Positions 52,030 to 63,070 of a stretch of DNA of 64,000 nt are shown piece after piece. The stretch's first letter is position 1; each line of letters opens with the position of its first letter. The position numbers were made by a program, and so were the translations under genes. Under the pieces are notes generated by a model. It searched no databases and was not told the DNA's origin. It saw only the letters and a list, made by a program, of their open reading frames with translations. Source of the stretch: Typhlomys cinereus (Eukaryota; Chordata; Mammalia; Rodentia; Platacanthomyidae); assembly GCA_023101885.1 (NCBI GenBank), contig JALPQD010000909.1, positions 138,593 through 202,592 on the forward strand, given 5' to 3'.

Positions 52030-53906
52030 TCAACAGACATCCAAGTCACTGCTACCAACTCTCAACAGTTGGGATCTGGTGAAATTAAAGACCTTCTGTT
52101 CAGATAAAGGGGTTGTAACACGAGCTCAAAGGCAACCCATGGAATGGGAGAAAATCTTCACTAACCACATATCTGATAGAGCTCTATTATCCAGAGTGCA
52201 CAAAGAACTTAGAAAACTAAACACCAAGGAAATTAATGGCCCAATTAAAAAATGGGCCCTGGAACTTAAAAGAAACTTTACTAGGGATGAAATTAAAATG
52301 TATAACAAATATCTTAAAAAATGCTCCACTTCCTTAGCCATTAGGGAAATGCAAATCAAAACTTCCCTGAGATATCATCTCACCCCGGTCAGGATGACAG
52401 AAATCCACAATACAAACAACAACAAATGCTGGAGAGGATGTGGAGAGAGGGGAACTCCCCTACATTGCCAGTGGGAATACAGACTCATACAGCCACTCTG
52501 GGGAGCCGTGTGGAGATTCTTAAAGAAATTAAAGATTGAAATGCCATATGACCCTGCGAGTCCACTTTTGGGAATAACCCCCCCAAACAGCAAAAATTCA
52601 CCTCGATAGCACAAGCACGACCATGTTCATAGCAGCACTGTTTACAATAGCAAAGTCATGGAATCAACCCAAACGTCCAACAGTTGACGAGTGGATAAGG
52701 AAAATGTGGTACATCTATACAATGGAGTACTACTCAGCCATCAAAAATGATGAATTAATGGAATATGACGGGAAATGGATGGGATTAGAAACAATTATAT
52801 TGAGTGAAGTATCACAGACACAGAAAATTAAGCGCCGTATGTACTCACTAATAGGTGGCTCCTAGTACCAAACCCAGCCAGCCCACCTAGGGACACTCAA
52901 AGATAAATCTCTGTGATAACTACAGTAATTACTAAGATTATGAACAGGAGGGATGGGGGAGGGCCACACCAGTAACGAGAGAGGGGATCATGTTACAGCA
53001 GAGAAAATAGGCCACCATCAAGGACTGGAAGTAAGTGATGAGCCATCTGGTTAAGTTCACAGACTTTCCTTCCTGATCATTTACAACTGATGGGGTATGA
53101 TCTTACCAGAAGGGGAGGGCATATAGTCTGGCAGATAGATAGTAACCATTTCGCAGATGGGTGATTGACCCCTCCCTCACCACAGTTTCCTACTTTTATT
53201 ATATCTACCTTTGAATATACTCTTATAACAAGACTCTAATTTAACAAGTTTTTCTCTCTGGCCAGGGGGTGACATCCAATACCCATCAGGGGGGAGCCAA
53301 GGGCATTGTGGGAGCAGCATAATTGAAAAAAAAAATCAACAAACCATAATGCAGAACGTCAGAGACTCTGTATCAATCACCGGGAACTAGGCCAGCCTAA
53401 TTTCTACCCATCCTGAACCTCAGGGAAATTTGCGGATTAGGGGGCGGTAAGATTGTTAAAAGCACAAGGATGGGAGGAGCAATGATATGCAAGATACGCC
53501 ACACAAGTCAGGGCCGAAGCAGTCATATTTGGACCTTATATGCCCCACGCAATGTCCAACTCACTATTGACCTCACAAAGTCTAGCATTTGCTAAAGGCA
53601 CTAGGATCCTGGGAGGCAAGGGATTGACAGCCACAATAGTGTTCCTATGCTTAACGGGAACACAGGAAAGGGTTCTAGGAAATGCCACTGGGTCCTGGCA
53701 ACTCATCGGAGAGGAGGACCCAGAGGAGAGCTTGGCATGCACATTAAAGGATGCTCTGGGGATGGGAGGGGGAGGAACTGGGAGATGGGGAGGAAAGGGG
53801 GAGGAAAGGGGGGCACAGAGGGATAGGGGGTTGGAGGGACGGGGGACTGGTGTACCTGTTAAGTTTGTTAATGTGTGGAAATAAAAAGAAAAAAAAAAAG
53901 AAAAAA
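52030..53906 (+). mobile_element. 5'-truncated L1: ORF2 C-terminus and full 3' UTR
   Basis: The left boundary is approximate (within 50 bp). ORF2 text runs from AFRSDKG-type sequence through CWRGCGERGT to the C-terminal MYSLIGGS, with one frame break near 52610. A 1-kb 3' UTR follows with a G-rich purine tract (53760-53850) and an A-rich tail. It is the best-preserved L1 3' end in the window and my reference for the others. Confidence 0.88.
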
Positions 53907-54774
53907 GGTTGAAGAACTGAGATCTGGTCTTGCTTCACTATGTGAGGACACAAAACAAAATGCCATGGTAGTGACAAAGCGTCAGGGTAACTTTGAAAGG
54001 ATAGTAAGTATTTGACACCAATAATCTGAGTTTCCTAAGGGAGAGATCCCTTGAGAATAGAGAAAAGGAATTTTGAGAACCAAATGTTAAAAACATTTGG
54101 ATCCAAGTACAGCGTTCACTGAAGGATTTTGTAGGGTGCCTTTCTAAGCAGAAAGTTCCTGAGTTCAAGCTGTGTTGTTTCCTTATAGTTTCCACTGTTG
54201 GCCCTGTTAAACTGACGGTGGGGAAGGCCCTTGTTATGACTTACTTGACAAATGTTCCCAAGATGTTTTTGTGTTTAACACTTGTTCCATTTTAAAACAC
54301 TTGGAAAGTGGGGCTGGTTGAAGATCAGGGCAATGCATGTCACCAGCACACTCCTGCTCCCACCACCTGACCAGAGGCCACTTCTGCCATCGTGTCCTGT
54401 TTCTGCTGTGTCCCTAAAAGGGAAAGCACAAAACCTTTATCTTTGAAGTTGCGTCTTAGTAAGCATTTGGTCTCAGTGAGGAAAAACTTAGCACACTCAT
54501 TTAAACTAACAGGACCTCTGTGGATTGTTGGCAGCCGTATCTGCACTGTTACTTCCTATGATGTCACAAGGGACCATTGTGAGTTATCATGCAGGTTTGG
54601 TCATAGAGTGTAGTGGCTGAGGCCATATTTGTCCTTCGATGCAGATAACTGAATGGTGGTGATCTGTGTGACTTGGACTTTTGCTATATTTTCTGGGAAT
54701 CTGATGGTGATCTAACTGAATTCCGCAGAGTGAGTATGTATTACAAGCTGTAGTTTTATTGGTAGGTTTTAGTT
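53907..54774. other. Unannotated stretch
   Basis: No exon or nameable repeat seen. Confidence 0.35.
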
Positions 54775-55320
54775 TTTTATTTTTAAATTTTTATTTATTT
54801 TTGTTACATATTTTGCCTAGTTATACAAGCTCAACAGGTACCCCCATTTTTGTCCCTGCCCTTTCCCTTTCTCCCCATTACCCCCTATTCTACCATCCAC
54901 TTTTTCTACTTCTCCTCTCTCTCTTTCACCTCTTTTTCTTCCCTCCTCCTCTCTTGGTGCTTCCTGCTTTTTACCTCCCACTCTGAGAGCATCTGTTTAT
55001 ATGGAAACTGAATTTCTCTCTGAGTTATCTACACTAGCAAGGGTTCAGAACTTAGTGGTATAGCTTGGGGTCCCTCCTTGGGATGCCCTCTAGTACGGGA
55101 ACTCTATTATGACTGTTTAACCCCTTGCCTCTGAGGATCCTACTGCCTGAAGCCTTCTCCCCTATGATCCTGCTAGACTTTGGGGGATTGTTGAAATGTC
55201 AGCCATTGTGCAGGTCAGGCAAGGTCCAATCACATTGTGGCTATATCCTGGTTTCTGCAGCCCTGACTTGTGCAGAGTATCTTGTTTATCGTTGGGTCTC
55301 CCCATCTTTTATTCTTTTAG
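54775..55320 (-). mobile_element. Antisense L1 3' UTR fragment
   Basis: A T-rich start (A-tail in reverse), a C/T-rich tract, and CAGCCATTGTGCAGGTCAGG with ACTTGTGCAGAGTATCTTG match the antisense 3' UTRs at 48.2 and 56.0 kb. Confidence 0.75.
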
Positions 55321-56038
55321 TGTTTTATACAGGAAGATAATGAATTCTTTGTCACACCCAGTCCATTTATTATTACTCAATTCCATACCCCCTCTTTTTC
55401 CAGTTCGCACTTCTGCTTTCGTATCTTTCTTTGTGTTTGGCCCACCGAGTTTCCTCTACATTGTCTTTAATGACCTGTGCCAAAGCATTTGCTAGAATAT
55501 GGATCATAGACATGCTGTTTGCAACACTCAGAGAATTTCTGTAATGAAGAATGAGTTCTCAGGTAATCTTTCTGTTGTTCTTGGTGTTGAACCTCAAAAC
55601 ATTGAGCACTCTATGACTGAACTACATTCCTAGCCTAAAACAATATTTTATAATTTTTTCTTTAGCTTTTAGCACATGTACTTATCTTTATTCTTTTAGC
55701 AGTTCATACATGAAGGTAATGCAAACAGCATGTCTACAATCCATGTTCTAGCACCACAAGGTTACTGCTCCTTCTTTTTGATGTTTGAGATAGTATCCTT
55801 ACAGGTAATACTGAATACCTTGCAGCACCCTCTCTACTAGAGTCTGTGTCTTGCTCTTCCATAGGTTCTTGGTCTGGTTTCCAGCTCTCTTAGTGGGATT
55901 GCTGTTGAAAAATAGACCCTGAATCTAAGCACAAAGCTGTTGGTTTTCTACTTGACACTCTTGCCAGTGTTCCACTGATGGTTGTCTCTTGACAAGGAGA
56001 GTATTGCAGCTTGTAGCTTGCACACTTTGATGTGACTT
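55321..56038. other. Unannotated stretch
   Basis: No feature that I can support. Confidence 0.35.
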
Positions 56039-57374
56039 TTTTTTTTATTAAAAATTTAATTATACATTTTAAAATTTTTTACCAGTTCCCTCCCTCCCCC
56101 CTCCTCCCCCTCCCCTTCCCCCAGTGCCTCCCCCCCAATTCCCAGAGAGTCCTTTATTGTATACGCCTAACTCTCCATTGGGTCCTCCTCTCCGATGACA
56201 TATAAGGACCCAGTGGCATTTCCATAAGCCCTTTCTCTTGTTCCCCTTAAGCATAAGATCACTACTATGGCTGTCAATCCCTTGCCTCCAGGGGTCTCGG
56301 TGCCCTTAACAGATGCTAGACTTTATGAGGGCAACAGTGCGCTGGACATTGCGCACCTCCAATTCAATAGGCACCTCCATCCTTTCTCTCTCTCCTCCCC
56401 TCCAAAGTTGTCCCCCCTTGCATTTTCCACCCTTTCCCCCTTCTCGGGCTCCTCATTAAAATGGGAACTCTATTATGACTGTTTAATCCATGCCTCAAAG
56501 GCTACTAATGCCTGGAGCCTTCTCCCTTGTGATCCATGTTACACTTTGGGGGGTCATTGACATATCAGCCATTATGCAGGTCAGGCAAAGTCCAATTCTG
56601 GCTGCTGCAGCACTAACTTGTGTGAAGTATCTTGCACATCACTGTTCCTCCCCATCTTTAGGCTATTACAATCTTGCCACCCCCTGTTCTGCAAGATGAG
56701 GAGAGATTTGGCTGGTCTGGTTCCAGGTGATTAATGTAGGATCTTTGGTGTTCTGAATTGTGGTTTGCTGTTGTTTGTAGTTTTGCTTTCTCTGCATGGT
56801 GACAAGTAAGGGTCAAGTTTTAATCCTCTGGTCCCTGACAGACTTTTTGTATATGAAATATGAAACTTTTTTATATGAAACTTATTTATATGAAAATTTT
56901 TAAGTTTTTGGTTGAATCCTGATTGGTATCCAAGGTTACCTCCTAACCAAAGAGAAAAGACTGTTTCAATGAAGATCTTAATATAAGAGGAGACTCAAAG
57001 GTAGATGGAAGAATAGGAGTAGGACACAGCAGTGTGTGTGGGGGGGTCATTGTCCCATTTGCTGGATGGTTACCGTCTATCTGCCAGTCTCTAGACCCTC
57101 CCTGATCAGGGAGAACAAACCCGTCCAGTCACAAGTGACCAGGAAGGAAAGTGAGAGTGAGCTTCACCAGATGTCTCCCTACGTACGTGCAATACTTGAT
57201 GGTGACCTATTTCTCTACTGAAGCGTGATCCCCTATTTCCTTTTTATGAGGGGCCCAACGTCCCCTTCCCTCCTGTTTATAATCTTTGTGATTACAGTGG
57301 GTATTACAGAGCTTTATCTTTGAATATGTCATAAAGTGATTTTGGAACTAGGATCCACCTATTAGGGAGTATGT
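56039..57374 (-). mobile_element. Antisense L1 3' end, internally rearranged
   Basis: It starts with a T-run (A-tail) and a C-rich tract, then follows the antisense L1 3' UTR to the ORF2 end (ATTAGGGAGTATGTAC near 57360). An ORF2-derived block (56795-56905) is spliced into the 3' UTR and recurs at 57758-57862. Confidence 0.78.
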
Positions 57375-57535
57375 ACATCCCTAACCATCAGGGAATTGAA
57401 AATCAAATCTTCCCCGAGATATTATTTCACCTAGGTCAAGATGGCAAAATTCCATAATACAAACAACACCAAATGCTGGAGAGGATGTGAAGAGAAGGGA
57501 ACTCATAGGTTGCTGGTGGGAATGCAGGGTTGCCT
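57375..57535 (+). mobile_element. Short sense-strand L1 ORF2 block between antisense L1 pieces
   Basis: CATCAGGGAATTGAAAATCA and CCAAATGCTGGAGAGGATGT match the sense L1 at 52340-52490. Both neighbours are L1 in the opposite orientation. Confidence 0.82.
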
Positions 57536-57862
57536 TTCCCCCTGGTTTACAATCTCTTTATCTGAGCAGAAGGTGTTTAATTTCATAAGATCCCATTTGT
57601 TGAGTATTGGTTCTAGTGTCTGTGCTATTGGATTTCTGTTTAGGAACTGCTGGCCTAGCCCAATCAGCTAGAGGGACTTCCCTACTCTTTCTACTATAAT
57701 TTTTATACTCTCTGGCCTAATATTAAGGCCACTGAACTCTTTTGAATAAATTTTTGTGCATGGTGACAAGTAAGGGTCAAGTTCTAATCCTCTGGCCCCT
57801 GGTAGACTTTTTGTATATGAAATATGAAACTTTTTTATATGAAACTGATTTCTATGAAAATT
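57536..57862 (-). mobile_element. Antisense L1 ORF2 fragment
   Basis: ACAATCTCTTTATCTGAGCA and CTGGCCTAGCCCAATCAGCT are the reverse complement of the L1 ORF2 segment at about 45590-45710. Confidence 0.82.
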
Positions 57863-58149
57863 TTTAAGAAACTTCTTCTTGAACTTTTGGTCCCAGGGAG
57901 GAGAAAATTGACAAATATACACCATAGATCAAAAGTAGTGCCATCGCATGTAGCTGCCAGCTGTGTTTGGTCTACTTCTTTCTTAGACCTCACAAGAAGC
58001 CACTACCAGGAGTTACAGATGCCTGGTCATATACTGTACTGGTTGGCAATAGCTTTGTCCTTTGCTGCAGCACTTGAAAGTTGGTTATTGTCTGAATTTG
58101 GAATCTGGGGTGATCTCCTCAAATTAAACATAATGCACATGTTCCCCAA

Positions 58150-58930
58150 CCTGTTCTGTATTTTGTAGGTTTGATTTAATTTCTTTTAAAAGTTCATTTT
58201 CATTGGTAATTAGGTTTTGGGTTGAGCCCTTTCATTGTCATTAAGGCTCCAGCAGATTCTTTTTTTTTGTAAGAATTCAATTTGCTTTCCTTTGGTTAAG
58301 TCTTTTGTTAGCTTCAGTTTCTCATCTGTGTTAACTGGGCTACATGAGGAATGGCATCATGGCATGTGCATGCATGCACTTCATGTCCTTGAATCCTTTT
58401 CAATCGTTGTAGCATAGTCTTATTATTGAGACTTTCCACTGTCTGGAGTCTGATGATATTGTCTTTATACAAGGAGTTGGGCTCGTCTCCTTTGGAATGT
58501 GCAGGATTATTTTTGGAGATTGTGGGTTTGTTCCTGTCTAAAGATAACAGATTTCATTGGTGAATTTTCTCTTTATTGTATTACAGTTTGTGGGATTTGT
58601 TCTGCTTTTTAAAGACATTTTAATATGAAAGACTTTTTTCTCCTTGTGTCCTACTGATCAGACTTCTTTTTGTTCTTATTGATCACTTTGGATGGTTTGT
58701 CTTTCTGTTTAAATATTGGGAGGACATATTTGTAGAAACTCATCCATCTCTATCAGACTTTCCAATTCACTGAAACATGTTTTCAAGCTGTTCCCTAGTG
58801 ACCTTGTGGATATTCTGGTTAAACATCCTATGGTGTGCTCTTTTATCTCAGTGTCAGCAACACCTATTTTTTTACTGATTCATTTTGCTAATTACATGCT
58901 AATCTCATCCCTTGCTTTCCATGACTTCTC
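58150..58930 (-). mobile_element. Probable old antisense L1 fragment upstream of the kinase
   Basis: ACTCATCCATCTCTATCAGA, TTTCCAATTCACTGAAACATG and similar T-rich text look like antisense L1 ORF2. It borders the kinase gene, and its open frame runs into the kinase frame. Confidence 0.55.
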
Positions 58931-58991
58931 CTCTTCCTTTGGTAGGTGGTTTGTTGCTGAATATTTCCAGCCACATAGTAGGGTGTGGAAC

Positions 58992-60044
58992 ATGGAGAGA
59001 GACGACAAGGACAGCTGTTTAGAGGAGGAATCAGTCACTGACCACTATTACATCGTGACAACCCTTGGACAAGGGAGTTTTGGAAAAGTTAACCTGGCCC
59101 GTCACTTAGTAACAGACACACGCGTGGCAGTAAAAACTATTGTGAAGGAGCAGGAGAACACCTTGTTGATACCATTAGAAGTAGAAATACTCAAAACCCT
59201 AAATCACCCCAACATTGTGAGGCTGTGGCAGATCATCTATACAAAGGATACCATCAACCTGGTTACCGAGTTTTGTCCAGGTGGAGAACTCTACTCCAGG
59301 ATAGTTGGAACAGGATTCTTAGATGAACCTGAAGCAAAGAAAATATTTAAACAGATAGCAGCCGCAGTGAGGTATTGCCATGGCAAGGGCATTGCCCACA
59401 GGGACATCAAGCCTGAAAATATTTTGGTTGATACCCATGGAAACATCAAACTCAGTGACTTTGGCATAAGCCGAAGAGTGGCCATGGGAGAGAAGTTGAA
59501 AGATTTCTGTGGAACTTTACCATACTGTGCCCCCGAACTCTTCCAGGATAAAGAATATGATGGGCTTGCCGTGGATGTTTGGAGTTCGGGGGTGGTGTTA
59601 TATTTTATGGTGACGGGTTGCCTCCCCTTCCCGGGTGACTGTTATGAAGAATTAAAGGAGCAGGTTTTAGCTGCCAGGTTTTCCATCCAATTTAACCTGT
59701 CCCCTAACCTTTGGTTGGTTATAAAGAACCTTTTGACTGTAGACCCAGGAGAGAGGCCAACTATAGAACATGTCATGGGCCTTCGTTGGCTAGGGGAAGA
59801 TGATGAAGTCCCCGTTGATTATACTGCAGATAACCTTCACAGGATACCAGATCCTCACATCATTCTTCGCATGGGAAGCATGGGATATAGCCCACAGAAG
59901 ATAAGGGAAGCTTTAAACAATAATTGCTTTAATGCAACGATGGCATTATATTTAATATTGAAGTACCAGGGCAGGAACACCACAGTGAAACCTGGGCAGC
60001 TGGGTGGATCCCTGATCCTTCACTTCACCCTTCCTTCCCCGTGA
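58992..60044 (+). CDS. Sperm motility kinase (Smok)-like Ser/Thr kinase, intronless
   Basis: 350 codons from the ATG at 58992. That start was chosen because upstream in-frame sequence is L1-like and a kinase N-terminus begins here. The P-loop GQGSFGKV (26-33), VAVK Lys48, the αC region with Glu63/Glu65, HRDIKPEN (136-143), DFG (156-158) and CAPE (179-182) are all intact, so an active kinase is possible. A UBA-like segment with MGSMGYSP follows (about 287-326), as in MARK/AMPK-related kinases and Smok. The testis-expressed Smok family of rodents, which includes the t-complex responder, is the closest family I recognise. The T-loop LKB1 site Thr is replaced by Asp171 (KLKDFCGT). The frame ends 24 codons after the UBA segment, earlier than expected if the downstream tail belongs to it. 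MARK-derived retrogene is the alternative name. Confidence 0.85.
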   Translation: MERDDKDSCLEEESVTDHYYIVTTLGQGSFGKVNLARHLVTDTRVAVKTIVKEQENTLLIPLEVEILKTLNHPNIVRLWQIIYTKDTINLVTEFCPGGELYSRIVGTGFLDEPEAKKIFKQIAAAVRYCHGKGIAHRDIKPENILVDTHGNIKLSDFGISRRVAMGEKLKDFCGTLPYCAPELFQDKEYDGLAVDVWSSGVVLYFMVTGCLPFPGDCYEELKEQVLAARFSIQFNLSPNLWLVIKNLLTVDPGERPTIEHVMGLRWLGEDDEVPVDYTADNLHRIPDPHIILRMGSMGYSPQKIREALNNNCFNATMALYLILKYQGRNTTVKPGQLGGSLILHFTLPSP

Positions 60045-60661
60045 CCCTAAGGAAGGGAACCAGCCTGCCTACCCTTCCTACCTTCCCTTTTCCTGCTCCA
60101 CCCAACCTTCTCAGTGGTGAGATCAGTGGAAGAAGGCTCAGCCTGCCTCCTACCCTGTGTTCTTTGAAGAGGAAATGCCATCTAAAAGCCTCTCTCCTTC
60201 GTGAAGAAACAGCTGATAGCTCTTCGGGTGAGTCATCACAGAGCACCACCACAGATTCTTCCTCAATGGACTCTTCAAGAGACAGCTCATGGCTGGAGGA
60301 CTCTTCTGGGGAGGAGCCTGAGACTCAGGATGAGCCCAGTGTCGCCATTGATCATCAGCATGGCCACAGCCTCACAGGGGATGATTCTGCTCCCAGCCCC
60401 AGAGCTGAAGTTCTTGGCGATTCCACAAGCAGCCAGCAAAGTAGCCTCCGTTCAATGTCCTTAGGGACGTCCAGTCTGGAAAACAGCAGAGCTCCTAGAA
60501 GATCATCAATCAGGGGCTGGAAAGGTGTGAAAAGGCGTATTGCCAATTTTTTTCTGAATCTTTGTTGCTGTGTGCCACGGAAAAACAGGTGTTGCCTTCT
60601 GAGGACCAAAATCCCGCCTTCAAATGAAGAGGTGTATACACACAGCAGCAGATATGGGTAG
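60045..60661 (+). pseudogene. Out-of-frame C-terminal tail of the Smok-like kinase
   Basis: A second open frame, one base back relative to the kinase, is free of stops from within the last kinase codons to TAG at 60659. It is Pro-rich (LPTFPFPAPP), then Ser/Thr/Asp/Glu-rich, then basic with a Cys cluster (NLCCCVPRKNRCCLL). Smok proteins have a variable tail after the UBA segment, so this probably is the original C-terminus cut off by a 1-base deletion or 2-base insertion between about 59970 and 60041. Alternatively the shift is an assembly error and the gene encodes one longer protein. I do not see a separate start context. Confidence 0.6.
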
Positions 60662-61904
60662 GTGGTAAGATCAAAGTACCCTTCTGTGTTTTATTTCTCT
60701 GTGCTTTTCAATATATCCATTTTAGTTAGAAATAATACCTATATACTTGTTGGGAAGTGCTTCTTTACTTATCTAACAGCTTATGAAACAAATTCTAAAA
60801 TATCTCTTATTTGGATCCAGAGAAGTTTGGAATCAAAGTAGGGAGTAAATAGGCAGGATTCAAGGCTGTGTGTCCAAGAGTACTTGCCAAGTAAGCAGAA
60901 GGCCTGAATTTTGGACTCTTTCCACCAATGTCAAAACTCAGATGTGACTAGAGTACCAGAACCTTAAGAAAGGGGAGGGTGGGAGGACAAAGAAAGGGGA
61001 GGGTGGGAGGACAGAGTCAGAAGGATTTGTGGGGGCTTGCTTTTGATCAGCTTAATCTAAGTGTCTCAAGGTCCAATTTCAATAAGACACTGTGTGTCAA
61101 AGCATTGAATCTGAGAGCATTAGAGGAAGACCCTGTTGTCCTCTCTGCCTCTCTTGGGATGGGCACACCAAGTACACATGTGCACTCACATGCATATAGT
61201 CTGTAGTAAAAGAAAACCAAGGCAAGAATTTGACAGCAGAAATTGGGTCCAGAGAGTGGGAAAGACTGGAGAGTAGGACTGGCGATAGGGCCTGGGGTAA
61301 GATCTACCTATAGGGCAAGGACAGTCAGAGTTTTGCCTTGGGTTGTCATTGTCACTAAGAGTTTATCCTTGATCTGTTTGCTCTCAAGTGTTGGAGGAGA
61401 AGCCCACATCCCTAGTGATTGACACTAGGGAGGGGCCCGGCCTGACTTGCATGAGGACAGCCACAGGAGAGCCAGGCCTGAAATACAAGTGGCTTTGGCC
61501 CAACTGGCCTGCATTCTTCCTTGTACACACAAGTAAGTATGTGCATTGTTACTCACTTCTCCACACTCAATCCCAACTCCCAAATTATCTGAATGCTGAT
61601 TTCATTCAAAAGCATCATTCACCGAGTTGTCATGGATCTTAAAGGATTCTCAAAGTTACTTTGGGAAAACCATCTCTATCTATACTGGGGAAAAGTCACA
61701 AACTTGCATTTTTCCAGAAGGAGTCTGCTTTCTTATCAGTCCTTCCTGTTTCTAAGACAGGGAAGAAGGTGGTCTACTTGGGGTATTGGCATGTGGCAAT
61801 GAGCCTTATCCCTACCTATCCAATGGAGGTTAGTATGAGAGACAATGCAGATGTTGGGTGTTGCAGTTCGCCTGCATGGTTGCTGATAAATGACCATCAA
61901 ACGG
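60662..61904. other. Unannotated flank downstream of the kinase
   Basis: It contains a 24-bp tandem duplication at 60967 and a tRNA-headed-SINE-like phrase near 60870-60930. Otherwise unrecognised. Confidence 0.35.
60967..61014. repeat. 24-bp tandem duplication
   Basis: Two adjacent units beginning AGAAAGGGGAGGGTGGGAGG. Confidence 0.85.
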
Positions 61905-62280
61905 CTTAAGGGAACAAGGGTTTATTTTCTCTTATAATTCCTGATTACAATTCTCAGTCCAGCTTGATGGGAGAACACGCACCAACACCAGGGCCAAGGG
62001 AACTGGCCACACTTACCACCACATAATAGCTGAGAGATGGACAATCCTTACTTGCCAGACCAGCATGTCTGACCAAGTGAACAGAAGGTTGCCAATTCTC
62101 TCAACTAGCTTTCTGTGATTTATTTCAGGGCCTAGTCCTACCCACTATGGGCTGGGCCTTTCCCAGCAGCTAGACAATCTCTTACGAGTTTGCTCTGGGC
62201 CTAACTCAACCACTAGTTCTCTACAGATGTGCCCAGAGCTCAAACCCTCAGACATCAGGTTGACACCTGTGCTTATTTAT
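61905..62280. repeat. Dispersed rodent repeat (class uncertain)
   Basis: AAGGGTTTATTTTCTCTTAT, CCCACTATGGGCTGGGCC and CATCAGGTTGACACC phrases recur in the element at 2040-2770. Confidence 0.45.
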
Positions 62281-62619
62281 GACATCAGGAATCCTGGTGG
62301 GGCTCATTGGCAGAATGGACTTTTGGCTTCATTTTCCAGGGCTCAAATCGGAAGAGGAAACTGTGAGTCCAGGACTTGTGGGACATTACATGAGCAAATA
62401 TTGGGAGCTCTGCTCTTGGGCAGTTTCTCCAAGGACATCAACCTCCCTTACTCTCTAATGATGTCTCTTCTTATCTACCAACCCTGGTGCCTCTCCATGG
62501 TAAGTCACCAGCAGCATAGTGAACCTACGTCTCAGATGCCAATATCAGTTACATAGTTTTACTCTGTCCTTTTGTTTGAGTGAATTTCCCCTGAGGCAAA
62601 CACCAATTGTGAGGTGTAT

Positions 62620-63070
62620 CATCTTTCTTCCCAAGGCTGCTCTAATGATTATTCTTACTATTGGTCTGAGAGAGCATTCAAAGTCAAACAACTTAAGAGT
62701 GAAAGGGAGATTTATTCAACTTACAGTTCCAGAGGGGAGAAACTCTCTTTCATGGCAGAGGTGACATAGCTGGTGACTGTAGACGGACCAAGTCACAGTA
62801 GACATCAGGTAGGCTAATTGGTGACAATTGAAGGTTGTAGGATTCCTGAAGTCTCTCTTCTTCATTGCCTCTTGTTCTACAGTACTTTTTATATGGTCCA
62901 CTCGTAGGAGGTTCCCATGAGTTCAAGGGCTGGTCTTGCATTGTAAATGTATTGATACAGATAATCTCTTCAGGTGGTCACAGCTGATCTTAGTTAAGAC
63001 CAGGCATGTCAAGTTGACACCCAGCATTAATTATCACAAGTCCACCCCTTGTCAACTTGACACCAGATCA
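62620..63070. repeat. Dispersed rodent repeat (class uncertain)
   Basis: GGGAGATTTATTCAACTTAC and GGCATGTCAAGTTGACACCC resemble the repeats at 12690 and 61905. The class is not assigned. Confidence 0.4.

Noticed and set aside
62227..62556. 109-codon frame
   Set aside because: Its first third lies in a dispersed repeat and the rest lacks any recognisable motif.
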